A DNA stretch of 64,000 nucleotides, taken from CADEDH01 sp039029735 (GTDB lineage: Bacteria; Actinomycetota; Acidimicrobiia; Acidimicrobiales; SZUA-35). The position numbers and the translations under genes were made by a program. Of the stretch, positions 1-9,437 are shown piece after piece; the stretch's first letter is position 1; each line of letters starts with the position of its first letter. The stretch lies in assembly GCA_039029735.1 (NCBI GenBank), contig JBCCFL010000009.1:1-64000 (forward strand), read 5' to 3'. Below the pieces are notes generated by a model that saw only the letters and a program-made list of their open reading frames with translations, was not told the DNA's origin and did not search any database.

Positions 1-880
1 CCGCCGCCATTGCGTTGTCGCGCTGGGTGTCGCTCAGGAACCCGACGTCGACCACCCGGCCCCGCAAGCTGGGCGGCACGTCCACGTCACCGGCGCCCGA
101 GGTCACGAGCACCACGTTGTCGGGGTGGCCGGGCGCCACCTGCTCGAAGGCAGCGAGGAGGTCGAGCCACCCCTTGCCCCACTCGCGGCGGCCGGCGTAG
201 TAGAGGAACGGCCGGTCGATGCCGAACTCGGTCACGAAGCGCTTCGGATCGTGCCGATCGTGGATCCCGATCCCGGCGCCAACCACCTCGTGACGAGCCG
301 GCAGGCGGCGCAGCGAGCGGGCGAGGTCGGCCTCGGGCTCGGTGAGGAACCACAGCCCCCGCGACCGTTCGAGTACCGGGGCGAAGATCTCCAGCCGAGC
401 CATCGGCTCGTCGTGCAGGCACGGCATGACGATCGATCGGGAGGGATCGATCTGCGACACGGCGTAGGTGGTCCAGAACAGGTATGGCGCGAACACCAAC
501 GCCCGGTAGGTGTGGGCGTTGTCGAGCACGTGGTGCCAGAGGTCAGGCACTCGAAGGCTGTCGTTCACCCAGCGTTGCTGATCGGCGAGCGACACGGCCT
601 CGCCCCGGAGGATCCGATCGCCGAGGTGGGCGCGATCACGGCCGGGAGTGTCGGTCACACACCGGAAGCGCCGCACCAGGAGTTCGCCGTCGTGGCTCAC
701 ACCCGGCTCATGGGCGTTGGCCCAGGTCTCGTGGTCGCGTGCGCACGTGGTGAGGATCTCGACGGGATGACCACGCTCGGCCAGGCCATGGGCGGCCTCG
801 GCCATCACGGCCTCGGCGCCGCCGACCACGTCGCGCCCGTGTCTCGGGGTGACGAAGCCGAGCGTGAGGGGGGCGCTCAC
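1..880 (-). CDS. GT4-like glycosyltransferase, C-terminus cut by window edge
   Basis: Open frame on the minus strand with no stop before the left edge, 293 codons visible. The N-terminal half has the GT-B donor-transferase look: a glycine-rich GGAEAVMAEAAHGLAERGHP stretch near residues 20-40, then a C-terminal domain opening with FLYYAGRREWGKGWLDLL, typical of the second Rossmann fold of GT4 enzymes. It should transfer a nucleotide-activated sugar to a glycan precursor at the cytoplasmic face. The GTG start overlaps the stop of the fcl gene by 4 bp (GTGA), so the two are translationally coupled. A role in a fucose-containing surface glycan is inferred from that neighbour. The exact donor and acceptor cannot be read. 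Confidence 0.8.
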   Translation of the reverse strand, partial: MSAPLTLGFVTPRHGRDVVGGAEAVMAEAAHGLAERGHPVEILTTCARDHETWANAHEPGVSHDGELLVRRFRCVTDTPGRDRAHLGDRILRGEAVSLADQQRWVNDSLRVPDLWHHVLDNAHTYRALVFAPYLFWTTYAVSQIDPSRSIVMPCLHDEPMARLEIFAPVLERSRGLWFLTEPEADLARSLRRLPARHEVVGAGIGIHDRHDPKRFVTEFGIDRPFLYYAGRREWGKGWLDLLAAFEQVAPGHPDNVVLVTSGAGDVDVPPSLRGRVVDVGFLSDTQRDNAMAA

Positions 881-1860
881 GCCCGAACGCCCCGCGCCGC
901 CGCCTCGTTGTCGACGTACCACTGGTACGAGCTGCGGATCCCCTCGGGGAGATCGATGCCGTGCTTCCAGCCCATCGCGTGGAGCCGAGACACGTCGAGC
1001 ACCTTGCGGGGGATCCCGTCGGGCTTCGACGGGTCGAACCGGAGGAGCGCGCCCGGGTGCACGATGTCGCGCACCATCCCGGCCAACTCGGCGATCGTCA
1101 CGTCCACGCCGGTGCCGACGTTGATCGGCCCGGGCTCGTCGTAGGCGCCCATCAGGAACACGCAGGCGTCGGCCAGGTCATCGACGTGCAGGAACTCGCG
1201 ACGGGGGGAACCGGTGCCCCAGATCTCCACCTCGTTGCCGCCCGATCGGCGAGCCTCGTGGAACTTGCGCATCAACGCCGGCAGCACGTGCGATGAGCGG
1301 AGGTCGAAGTTGTCGTTCGGCCCGTACAGGTTCGTGGGCATGGCCGAGATGAAGTTGCAGCCGTACTGCTCTCGGTAGAACTGGCACAACCGCACGCCGG
1401 CGATCTTGGCCAGCGAGTATCCCTCGTTCGTCGGCTCCAGGGGCCCGGTGAGCAGAGCCTGCTCGCTGATCGGCTGGGTGGTGGTGCGGGGATAGATGCA
1501 CGAGCTTCCCAGGTACAACAGCTTCTCGACCCCGGTTTGGCGGCTGGCCTCCACCACGTTGGCGTGGATCATCATGTTGTCGTAGAGGAATTCGGCCTGA
1601 CGGGTGGAGTTGGCGAGCACGCCACCCACCGTGCCCGCCGCCAGGTACACCTGAGCGGGGCGGTGACGATCGAACCAACGGCGCACGGCCGCCTGATCTC
1701 GGAGGTCCACGTCGGCCCGGTCGACGGTCACCAGGTTGCGATGGCCGAGTTCGACGAGTCGGCGGACGAGGGCGGATCCGACCAGGCCTCGGTGTCCGGC
1801 GACGAACACCGGAACCTCGGGGTCGACAACAACACGGTCACGTGCGGCGGCGGGAAACAC
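877..1860 (-). CDS. fcl: GDP-L-fucose synthase
   Basis: Converts GDP-4-keto-6-deoxymannose to GDP-L-fucose with NADPH (epimerase/reductase, extended SDR family). Visible: nucleotide-binding VFVAGHRGLVGSALVRRL near the N-terminus, LGSSCIYP with the catalytic serine region, NEGYSLAKIAG containing the YxxxK pair, and GTGSPRREFLHVDDLA. I chose GTG at 1860 (327 aa, close to the usual 310-325); a TTG at 1908 would add 16 residues with no family similarity. It is expressed from a promoter-like sequence at 1945-1972 and overlaps the downstream glycosyltransferase. No GDP-mannose dehydratase is in the window. Confidence 0.88.
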   Translation of the reverse strand: MFPAAARDRVVVDPEVPVFVAGHRGLVGSALVRRLVELGHRNLVTVDRADVDLRDQAAVRRWFDRHRPAQVYLAAGTVGGVLANSTRQAEFLYDNMMIHANVVEASRQTGVEKLLYLGSSCIYPRTTTQPISEQALLTGPLEPTNEGYSLAKIAGVRLCQFYREQYGCNFISAMPTNLYGPNDNFDLRSSHVLPALMRKFHEARRSGGNEVEIWGTGSPRREFLHVDDLADACVFLMGAYDEPGPINVGTGVDVTIAELAGMVRDIVHPGALLRFDPSKPDGIPRKVLDVSRLHAMGWKHGIDLPEGIRSSYQWYVDNEAAARGVRA

Positions 1861-1944
1861 ACATCGAACGCTACGGGCTGGGCGCGGCGGGCAGACCTCG
1901 CCCGGCAACGCTGCCCAGGGTGCATCGACCCCGCCTCGACGACC

Positions 1945-1972
1945 GGTATACTTTCCCCCGGTTCACTGTCGA
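1945..1972 (-). promoter_or_regulatory. sigma70-like promoter of fcl
   Basis: On the minus strand TCGACA (1967-1972) and TATACC (1945-1950) are separated by 16 bp, a good -35/-10 pair placed 85 nt before the chosen fcl start. It lies in the 177-bp divergent gap between fcl and the plus-strand HAD gene. Confidence 0.5.
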
Positions 1973-2037
1973 TCGTTGGACAGCGAAAGCTGTTCGTCGT
2001 GAGATCGTGAGGGCGCGGTTTTCGAGGAGTCTGCTTC

Positions 2038-3570
2038 GTGGCGCCTTCACTGCATCCCAACCGACGTCGACATTTGCTTCGCAATGTGTTCGGCGCGCTC
2101 GGACGGCAGACGAAGGTCGTGAGTCTCGACCTGTTCGGCACCGCGCTGCGCCAGCCGCTGCTGGAACCCGACGACATCCACCTGCTCGTTGGCTCCACGC
2201 TCGAACGGTGCGACGGCGGCCAGCGCCACGGCTACCCCGAGCTGCGCCAGGCTGCGGAGCAGGCGGCTCGCGACGCTGATGCCGGGCGCGACGAGATCGG
2301 CCTGGCCCAGGTGGCCGACCAGCTCACCACCCTGCTGGGCGCCGCTGGCCCAGGAGACCTGGCCGATGCTGGCGACGCCCGAGCGCTCGCCCGCCGGGCC
2401 ATCTCCCACGAACTGCAACTCCATCACGCGCTCAGCCGCGCCCATCCCGACGCCACGTTCATCGCAGACCTGGCCCGTGAGCGCGGCTTCCAGGTGGCCT
2501 ACGTTGCCGACACCCCACTGCCTCACGACTGGGTGCTGCGGATGCTCGCCCAGGCCGACCTGTGGCCCGACCATCTGCTCGTCTCGTCTCAGGAGGGGGT
2601 ACGCAAGCACGTCGGCCTGTTCGAGCGCCTGTCCGAGGTGACGGGGTTCGACCCCTCCGCCATCGTGCATCTCGGCCCTCACGACAGCCTCGACGTGAGC
2701 GAGCCGATGGCGCTCGGGTATCAGGCGATCCGACACCCCCACCCGATCGAGCAGACCAACCTCGGATCGCTCTACTGCAGCCGGACTCGGACCGAGGCCC
2801 ACAACTCGCGCACCGCAGCCGACTCGATGCTCCTCAGCCTCGTACAGGATCGGCTCGGGCCACACCCGGAGTATCCCCGCACCCTGACCGATCTCGGCTA
2901 CGGCGCCGCCGGGCCGTTCGTGGTCGGCCTCGCCGCCTGGATCGCCAGACTCATCGACGATCTGCATCCCCAGCTCACGATGATCGACGGGCCGCTGGCG
3001 CCGTCGATGCGTATGGCACTCGGAGTGATTCGCCCCGACCTGCCCGACGTCGCCACGACCGACCCCGGCAACGATCTGGCCGGCGACCTGCTCCGAATCA
3101 GCGCCTACGAAGACCGGCGAGTTCTGGCCATCGGCACCGACCTCCATCGCGCCTGGCCCCGGGAGCTGCGCCATGCGGCCGCCGCCCGGTCGCTCGGGGT
3201 CGACATCGTGCCGGCCTACCTGGCCGCACCCCAGCCGAGGACCGACTCCCCCGACGTGCACTACTGGTGCGATCGGCCCTGGCAGCGCCGGCAGCTCCAG
3301 GCATTGAGCGGCAATCAGCGCAGCCTGTTGGCCACGCTGTGCCACGCCGAACCTGTCGAACAGCGGTCGCCGTCAGGCCGGCTTGCCCGCACCGGCTCGG
3401 CCCGATCCGACGTGGCCGCCGGCCTCGTCGACTACGCGGAGGACGCCTGCACCTGGCTGCGGCTCGACTTCCGCCACGCCACATCGCTGCTGGCCGAGCC
3501 CATGGTGCGCCTGCTGTCGGAGCCGACAGCAGAGGAAACCGTGCTCCTCGCCCAGCTGGCTCGCGACTAG
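2038..3570 (+). CDS. HAD-superfamily protein of the polysaccharide-cluster type (COG5610-like)
   Basis: 510 aa. The N-terminal third is a HAD fold: motif I VSLDLFGT near residues 28-35 (nucleophile Asp; the +2 position is Phe, as in haloacid dehalogenases and COG5610 proteins), motif II YVADTPLP, motif III lysine in GVRKHVGLF and motif IV VHLGPHDSLDV. The C-terminal 250 residues have no family I recognise. COG5610-type proteins sit in surface polysaccharide clusters, which fits the divergent fcl and glycosyltransferase, but the substrate is unknown. GTG start with GAGGAG 8 nt upstream. Its end overlaps the convergent SpoIID gene by 4 bp. Confidence 0.65.
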   Translation: MAPSLHPNRRRHLLRNVFGALGRQTKVVSLDLFGTALRQPLLEPDDIHLLVGSTLERCDGGQRHGYPELRQAAEQAARDADAGRDEIGLAQVADQLTTLLGAAGPGDLADAGDARALARRAISHELQLHHALSRAHPDATFIADLARERGFQVAYVADTPLPHDWVLRMLAQADLWPDHLLVSSQEGVRKHVGLFERLSEVTGFDPSAIVHLGPHDSLDVSEPMALGYQAIRHPHPIEQTNLGSLYCSRTRTEAHNSRTAADSMLLSLVQDRLGPHPEYPRTLTDLGYGAAGPFVVGLAAWIARLIDDLHPQLTMIDGPLAPSMRMALGVIRPDLPDVATTDPGNDLAGDLLRISAYEDRRVLAIGTDLHRAWPRELRHAAAARSLGVDIVPAYLAAPQPRTDSPDVHYWCDRPWQRRQLQALSGNQRSLLATLCHAEPVEQRSPSGRLARTGSARSDVAAGLVDYAEDACTWLRLDFRHATSLLAEPMVRLLSEPTAEETVLLAQLARD

Positions 3571-5435
3571 CCCAGCTCACCGGCCACCAGCGCAGCGGTG
3601 GCATCGAGATCGTCGTAGGAGCGCAGGTGATCGGCCAAGCGGGTGGCGAGCGCATCGGTTGGGGCCGAGCCGTACACCATCACGTGGAGGTCGACCGCCC
3701 GGTCGCGGCGTGACTCCTCCGACTGCTGGAACCCGGCCGCCACGTCGGTGCGGCGAGCCCGTCCTGAGTCGAGCAGGTTGCGCCAATAGCGAAGCCCATC
3801 CCCATCCGGGGAGCGCCCCAACAGATCGCGGTACAGCGCGTTGACGTAGCCGTCGGTGGTGCCACCGGCCGCCGCGTAGTACTCGGGCGAGGAGAAGAAG
3901 AGCACACCCACTGTGGTGAGCCCCAGACCGTTCTCCATTGCGTCCAACCAGTAGGCGCGCCCGGCGCCGTCGGCGCCACGTCCCAGAGCACGCTGGTACA
4001 CGCCGTCGAGGAGCTGACCGGCGAATGGCTCGTCTCGCACCAGACGATCCACCATCGCCCGCCGATCACCACGGTCGACATCGGCGAACCAGGTGTCGAG
4101 CTCGGCGTCCGACGCCGGACGGCCCGCCAACAGCTCGAAGCTCTGATCGATGAAGCTGCCGGCGGCCGTTGACCGCCGCGGTGACGCAATGGTGAACCAG
4201 TCCGACTTGAGCCCCAGCAATGAGCGGATCACGTTGGCGTCCACGCGGATCGTTCCGGCCGCGAACACCAGCTCGACCTCGACGGCCCGCCCGCCGTCGG
4301 CTCCGTGCCCGTTGCGCTCCACCACCGAGGCGTCGCGCAACTCGCCCAACCGGTAGCGGTTCTCGAGCCGCGAGGCGTCGACAGTGACCTGCCACGTGTG
4401 GTTCGGATTGGCGTCGATTGCGTCACCGGCGTCGGGAACGGCGGTGAACGAACCGCCCACAGTGTGACCCCCCGTCGACGACGAGAACTCCGTGCGGGCA
4501 ACCCGGCCGGCCGAGTCGAGCCGAACGAGGCCGGCCGTGGCGGCAATGGCGGCGTCGGTGCGGGCGTGGGTGGCGCTGCGAAGGCTGCCGCCGCGTTCGG
4601 TGAAGCGGCCGTCGTACACCTGGCAACGGATGGTGTCGCAGGTATCGGCGTATGGCTGCTGGCGGGTGTCGCCGGCCAGCGCATAGGACCGGGCGGCCAC
4701 GGCCTGGGCCTCCAGCGCTGCGGCCGGCCACGAGGCCGGCATCTCGTTCGGCACCACGCCGCGGATGTACTCCTCGATCGACACCACGTTCACCGTGCGT
4801 GGTGCGCCGTCGTCGACGACGGCCTGGATGTCGCCGTCATACCAGGCGGAGTAGGTCAGACCGCAGGCGGAGAGCAGCCCGGATCGACCGGTTGCGGTCG
4901 TGTGGCGTCTGATCGTCACGGTGCCGGCGGCGATCGTGGCCACGCCGGTCCACGGGCCATCGCAGGACGAGGCCGACTCGATCACGTAGCCGCTGCCCAC
5001 CCAGGTGAGGCGCACGGCGCCGGTCACAGACACCGCTGGAGCTCCGTTGGCGCCCAACACGTGGATGGCGCCGTCCTCGAGCCCGACGGTGGTGGGGCGC
5101 CCTCGCATGAATCGCAGCTCGACGCGCACCTGGTCGGGGTCGACGGCGGCGTTGGCGGGCGCGGGGCCGGCCCTGGTGCCTCCGTAGTAGTGGTCGAGGA
5201 TCTGGGCCGAACTCCACCCGTGGTCGCGGGCGTACCCGTAGGCCCCGTACTGGCCCATGCCCCGGCCGTGACCCCAACCACGCCCGGTGATCAACAGCTC
5301 GCCGGCTTGTTGGGCCTCGGCGCCGGGCGGGCTGAGAACCACCACGCTCACACAGAGCGAGGCCACGGCGAGGGTGGCCACGACGGAGGCGGCGAGCCTA
5401 CGGATCACGTGGCGGGGATGATGACGATTGCGCAC
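3567..5435 (-). CDS. secreted SpoIID/LytB-domain protein with DUF4214 repeats
   Basis: 622 aa with a signal peptide (hydrophobic core about residues 15-40, AEAQQA end), then a SpoIID/LytB domain at about 45-400: GRGWGHGRGMGQYGAYGYA, the NEMPASWPAAALEAQAVAARSYAL catalytic helix and FSSSTGG. SpoIID proteins are peptidoglycan lytic transglycosylases. The C-terminus (about 425-622) is three DUF4214 repeats with the LGRxxDxxGxxYW signature. GTG start, with the upstream amidase ending 9 nt before it, so both are one operon. DUF4214 function is not established; I infer anchoring or binding to a wall glycan. Acts outside the membrane. Confidence 0.8.
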   Translation of the reverse strand: MRNRHHPRHVIRRLAASVVATLAVASLCVSVVVLSPPGAEAQQAGELLITGRGWGHGRGMGQYGAYGYARDHGWSSAQILDHYYGGTRAGPAPANAAVDPDQVRVELRFMRGRPTTVGLEDGAIHVLGANGAPAVSVTGAVRLTWVGSGYVIESASSCDGPWTGVATIAAGTVTIRRHTTATGRSGLLSACGLTYSAWYDGDIQAVVDDGAPRTVNVVSIEEYIRGVVPNEMPASWPAAALEAQAVAARSYALAGDTRQQPYADTCDTIRCQVYDGRFTERGGSLRSATHARTDAAIAATAGLVRLDSAGRVARTEFSSSTGGHTVGGSFTAVPDAGDAIDANPNHTWQVTVDASRLENRYRLGELRDASVVERNGHGADGGRAVEVELVFAAGTIRVDANVIRSLLGLKSDWFTIASPRRSTAAGSFIDQSFELLAGRPASDAELDTWFADVDRGDRRAMVDRLVRDEPFAGQLLDGVYQRALGRGADGAGRAYWLDAMENGLGLTTVGVLFFSSPEYYAAAGGTTDGYVNALYRDLLGRSPDGDGLRYWRNLLDSGRARRTDVAAGFQQSEESRRDRAVDLHVMVYGSAPTDALATRLADHLRSYDDLDATAALVAGELG

Positions 5436-5444
5436 GGGGGAACC

Positions 5445-8099
5445 TCATCGCTGGGTCATGCGGAAGAACTCATCTGAGGCCGCGAGCTCGGCGGCGAGTT
5501 CTCCATCGTCAATTCGGCCCAGTCGCTGAACCCAATAGTCCAGTCCGCTCGGCCCAGGGGTGCGCCCGAGCAGTTCGGTGTACAACTCGCGAACGCGACG
5601 CTGGCGAGACTCGACTGAGGCGTAGAAGCCACTCACCACCTGGTCAGGGGGGACACCGGCCCGAAGCTGGGCGATCCAGAATGCCCGCCCCTGGGCGTCG
5701 GCCTCGCGGCCGAGAAGTTCCCGATACAACGAGTCGACGAAGCCAGCGCGCCCGCCGTTGCGAACCACGTTCTCAGGGGAACCGTAGAACTGGGTGGCAA
5801 TGGCATCGAGGCGCACCCCCTGCTGGTTCTGTTGGAGCCAGTACGCGGCACCGGGCCCGTCGGCCGGGCGACCGAGTACGTCCTGGTAGAGCACATCGAT
5901 ACGGGATCCAGCCCATTGGGGTGAGCGGGCGAGATCGAGAGCGACCAGCTTGCGCCCACCCCGATACGTGAGCCAGCCGTTCCAGTAGTCCACCTCGTCC
6001 GCCGACGGTTCGCGCCCGAGGAAGCTCCCGGCCACGCCCGTCACGTAGCGAGCGTCGGCCGACCGGGCGAACGCCACGGTGCGGGTTTGGTTCACCACCG
6101 CCACATCCACGGCGGACGTACGGGTGGCAGTGGTGAGCGGGAGCACCAGCCGCTGCCCACCGAAGGGCCAGAGCTGCCCGTCGTCGGTCATCACCCAGCC
6201 GCCACGCCCCACTGGGCCGGCTTCGATCGCCACGGGGCGGCGGTCAGAAGCCCATCGTGTCGGTGCGTCGATCGTCACCGCCGGGGCGCCGCCGAAGGGG
6301 TGGATCGTGCCGCGGGCGTCGAGCACCCAGCCACTCACCCCGTCGGGCCGAAGGGCCACGTCGAGCGGTCGGTTCGAGCCCGAGGCCCGCCGACCGGGGG
6401 CGTCGCCGACGGCCCGCAGCCGGCCGCTGGCGTCGAGTAGGTAGCCGTTGCCATTGCCGTCGATGGCTGCGGCCACCACGGTGCTGGCCACACCAACGGC
6501 CTGCACCGGCCGGCTCGGGGCGCCGGCGATGCCAATCACCTGTGCCTCGGCGGTGACCACCCAGGCGCCGACACCAGCGCCAGCGAGGGCCAGATCGACC
6601 GGGCGGCCCAAACCGGCCGCCGGCAGCCCGATGGCCGGGGCGCCACCGAACGGCGACAGGAACCCGTCGGGGAACAACGTGTAGCCCGCCACGGTGCCGC
6701 CAGGCTGGCGGCGGGCGGCCACGGCCAACGGTTCGGTCTGGTTGGCGGTGCTGGGCTGGCGACCCGACCGGCCGAAGCCTGTGGTGACGGCAGAGCCGGC
6801 GGCCGACACGGCCGCTCGAGCGTCGACGGTGACGAAGCCCGGACCGTGGTCGAAGGGGGTCCAGTCGTCGAACCGGTGCGACACGTTCAGAAGGCCTTCG
6901 GAGACGAGCCGCGACCCCATGGCTCGCACGTCATCGATGGCGAGGCTGCCGGGGCACGAGGTGACGCCGACATCGCGGTGACCGGCAACCGTCGGGATCA
7001 GGTGCCATTGACCGGACTGCAGCCGGTGCACGCCCGACGACGATCGGTTCTTCACCCAGGTGGAGCCCTCCGGGTCCACACCGTGGCGCCCGAGCTTCCA
7101 CCGAGCCAAGGCGGCGATTGCGTTCTCACTCGCCGTGCCAGGTTCGACCGCGGCCGGTCGAGCGCCCTGCTGGTGCTGACCCAGGAGCGCGATGCCGAAG
7201 GTGCCGGTGTTGAAGCCCTTGGCATGACCGCCGATCACGGCGCGATCCGCGCCCCCGGCGCGTCCTTCCCAGATGGTGCCGAAGCGGTCGACGAGGAAGT
7301 TGTAGCCAACGTCGCACCAGCCGTTGATGTCGACGTGGGAGAACTGGATTGCCCGCAGGAGGTCGGGCACCTGGTCTTGGCGGTAGGTGTTCGACGTGAC
7401 CGTGTGGTGGACGATCGCCGCCTGGATGCGGTCGCTGTACCAAGGGCCGCCGGCGCACCCGCTGTTGGAGCTCCACCCGCGATCGGTCCAGGCCGAACGG
7501 GGCTGGATGGCCGGCTGGCCGAGGTTGGCGGTGGACACCATTGCCACCGAGGGCCCGGCCACCTGCTCGATGAGACCCTCGCCGGCCCCGGGCCCAGACT
7601 CGGCGCCAGCACCGCCGTCTCTGTCGGCGGAGCCGAGGAACACCACCTCGACCGGCAGCGGATCATCGAGCGGCACAGCCGTCGACGCGGCGAGTTCGAG
7701 CCGCTCGACATCCTCCACCAACAGCACACCGCGGGCCCGGACACGGTCGGTGAGATCCGGACCTTCGCCGATCGATTCGGGGTCCACCAAGATCCCGGGC
7801 TCGACCACGGCCGGCCGATCCGGACCGTCCTGGTCGTGGCCGGCAAGCACGGCCCAGTCCGAGCCCGTCGTGCGCACCTGCAGATCGGCCGTTCCTGCGG
7901 CTGCGATCACAGCGGTCACGGCACCGTCGGGCACCACGATGGCGCTCGGCCGGCGGGGCAACCCCGTGCTGCCATCGATGCCGGGGCCAACGTCGATGGT
8001 GACTGCCGCCTGATGGTTCTCGTCCAGGACAGGGACAACGGCGGGGGCATCGCGTCCCGATCGAACGACTGCGATAGCCAGCGCGAGGCTGGCGAGCAC
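5445..8099 (-). CDS. secreted PGRP-type N-acetylmuramoyl-L-alanine amidase with propeller and DUF4214 repeats
   Basis: 884 aa. Short hydrophobic N-terminus, then a peptidoglycan-recognition amidase domain at about 195-390 with zinc ligands H231 (AAIVHHTV), H373 and C382 (AGHRDVGVTSCPG). Residues about 470-665 form at least four repeats ending in GGAP or FGG, the actinobacterial beta-propeller type (for example SGWVLDARGTIHPFGGAP). Residues about 680-884 are four DUF4214 repeats. It cleaves the amide bond between MurNAc and the stem peptide. The GTG at 8099 leaves only about 12 hydrophobic residues; the frame continues upstream with ILRPVI to a stop at 8166, so an unusual earlier start is possible. 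Same operon as the SpoIID gene. Confidence 0.85.
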   Translation of the reverse strand: MLASLALAIAVVRSGRDAPAVVPVLDENHQAAVTIDVGPGIDGSTGLPRRPSAIVVPDGAVTAVIAAAGTADLQVRTTGSDWAVLAGHDQDGPDRPAVVEPGILVDPESIGEGPDLTDRVRARGVLLVEDVERLELAASTAVPLDDPLPVEVVFLGSADRDGGAGAESGPGAGEGLIEQVAGPSVAMVSTANLGQPAIQPRSAWTDRGWSSNSGCAGGPWYSDRIQAAIVHHTVTSNTYRQDQVPDLLRAIQFSHVDINGWCDVGYNFLVDRFGTIWEGRAGGADRAVIGGHAKGFNTGTFGIALLGQHQQGARPAAVEPGTASENAIAALARWKLGRHGVDPEGSTWVKNRSSSGVHRLQSGQWHLIPTVAGHRDVGVTSCPGSLAIDDVRAMGSRLVSEGLLNVSHRFDDWTPFDHGPGFVTVDARAAVSAAGSAVTTGFGRSGRQPSTANQTEPLAVAARRQPGGTVAGYTLFPDGFLSPFGGAPAIGLPAAGLGRPVDLALAGAGVGAWVVTAEAQVIGIAGAPSRPVQAVGVASTVVAAAIDGNGNGYLLDASGRLRAVGDAPGRRASGSNRPLDVALRPDGVSGWVLDARGTIHPFGGAPAVTIDAPTRWASDRRPVAIEAGPVGRGGWVMTDDGQLWPFGGQRLVLPLTTATRTSAVDVAVVNQTRTVAFARSADARYVTGVAGSFLGREPSADEVDYWNGWLTYRGGRKLVALDLARSPQWAGSRIDVLYQDVLGRPADGPGAAYWLQQNQQGVRLDAIATQFYGSPENVVRNGGRAGFVDSLYRELLGREADAQGRAFWIAQLRAGVPPDQVVSGFYASVESRQRRVRELYTELLGRTPGPSGLDYWVQRLGRIDDGELAAELAASDEFFRMTQR

Positions 8100-8165
8100 G
8101 ATGACCGGTCGCAGAATCGAGAGGGCGGCGGACCCCGCGGTTCTTGCGATCGCGGAATGGTAGCC

Positions 8166-9332
8166 CTAGCGGTCGCTCAGCTGGGGCATGCACAGCCCGT
8201 CGAGTTCGACCACGTCGATGGCCTCACGATTGTCGTAGGTGACGCGATTGTCTGGGTCGATGTTGAGGCGGTACTCCCGGAAGCTCATCTCCAGGGCATC
8301 GAAGGCCAGGAGCCGGCCGCGGAGCGAGTCGCCAAGGCCGAGGATCAGTTTGATGGCCTCCAGCGCCTGGATCGAGCCAACAATGCCGGGCAGCACGCCG
8401 AGTACGCCGGCCTCGGCACAGCTCGGTGCGAGTTCAGCAGGGGGCGGCTCGGGCAGCAGGTCGCGATAGGTCGGCCCCTCCCGGGGATCGAACACCGTGA
8501 CCTGACCTTCGAAGCGGAAGATCGAGCCGTGCACGACCGGGATGCCGAGCTTCACCGACGCATCGTTGAGTAGATAGCGGCTCGGGAAGTTGTCGGCGCC
8601 GTCGATCACGATGTCGTAGTCAGCCAGGATCGACATGATGTTGTCGGCACCGAGCCGGGCGTCGTGGGTGACCACGTTGATGTCGGGGTTCATCGCCACG
8701 AGCGTCTTCTTGGCCGAGTCGACCTTGCGCTCGCCCACCCGGTCGAGGTTGTGGAGGATCTGGCGTTGCAGGTTCGACTCGTCCACCACGTCCATGTCGA
8801 CGATGCCGATCGTGCCAACGCCAGCAGCGGCGAGGTAGAGCGCCGCCGGTGAACCGAGCCCCCCGGCACCGAGCAGGAGCACCTTGGCGTCGAGCAGCTT
8901 CTGTTGACCCTCTTCGCCCACCTCGGGCAGGAGGAGATGCCGGCTGTACCGGTTTCGCTGTTCGGCGCTCAGCATGGTGGGTACGGCCCACTCTCGCCCT
9001 TCGTCCTTCCAGCGGTTGAAGCCACCGTCCATCGAGATCACGTCGCGATAGCCGAGCTCGGCGAGGGTCTTGGCGGCGAAGGCCGATCGCACCCCACCGG
9101 CGCACATCACCACGATCGGGGTGGCCTTGTCGGGCAGCCGGTTCTCGACCTGGGCCTCGAGGTTGCCTCGCACGATCCCGACCGACCCGGGGATGGCCCC
9201 CTGAGCCACCTCGTCTGGCTCGCGGACGTCGAGAATCACCGCACCCCCTGCCCGCGCCGTCTCGGCTCCAGCAGGGTCGGTCTCACGAATCTCGGCCTTG
9301 GTGGTAGCCAGCAGTTCTCGGAACGTCGTCAT
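8166..9332 (-). CDS. moeB: rhodanese-MoeB/ThiF-type sulfur carrier adenylyltransferase fusion
   Basis: 388 aa. Residues 1-118 are a rhodanese domain (LDVREPDE; active loop VVMCAGGVRSA, Cys77). Residues 120-388 are an E1-like adenylyltransferase: GAGGLGS at 155-161, DMDVVDESNLQRQ, DGADNFPSRYLLND and the SCAEAGVLG cysteine. It should adenylate the C-terminus of a MoaD/ThiS-like carrier and move sulfur to it. The domain order is the reverse of MoeZ/Uba4, where rhodanese is C-terminal, and the zinc-binding CxxC pairs of MoeB are absent. ATG start with GAGGTGATCC upstream. No carrier gene is adjacent. Confidence 0.85.
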   Translation of the reverse strand: MTTFRELLATTKAEIRETDPAGAETARAGGAVILDVREPDEVAQGAIPGSVGIVRGNLEAQVENRLPDKATPIVVMCAGGVRSAFAAKTLAELGYRDVISMDGGFNRWKDEGREWAVPTMLSAEQRNRYSRHLLLPEVGEEGQQKLLDAKVLLLGAGGLGSPAALYLAAAGVGTIGIVDMDVVDESNLQRQILHNLDRVGERKVDSAKKTLVAMNPDINVVTHDARLGADNIMSILADYDIVIDGADNFPSRYLLNDASVKLGIPVVHGSIFRFEGQVTVFDPREGPTYRDLLPEPPPAELAPSCAEAGVLGVLPGIVGSIQALEAIKLILGLGDSLRGRLLAFDALEMSFREYRLNIDPDNRVTYDNREAIDVVELDGLCMPQLSDR

Positions 9333-9437
9333 TGGATCACCTCGTGCGAGCCGGGCTCAGCCGACGGAGACACCGTCGAACCCACTAAAGCCTATCAACT
9401 AGGTCAACAATAGAATCCAACCGCGCGCTGCGACAGA

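Noticed and set aside
125..1144. Plus-strand frame of 339 codons at the left edge
   Set aside because: Antisense to the glycosyltransferase and fcl, which carry clear motifs.
6846..8573. Plus-strand frame of 575 codons
   Set aside because: Antisense to the amidase and moeB genes; no recognisable domain, and shadow composition (His/Gly/Val-rich).
9390..9412. Operator upstream of moeB (CTAT...ATAG with two TCAAC units)
   Set aside because: Only 4-bp inverted ends and a 5-bp direct repeat; too weak to list as a feature.
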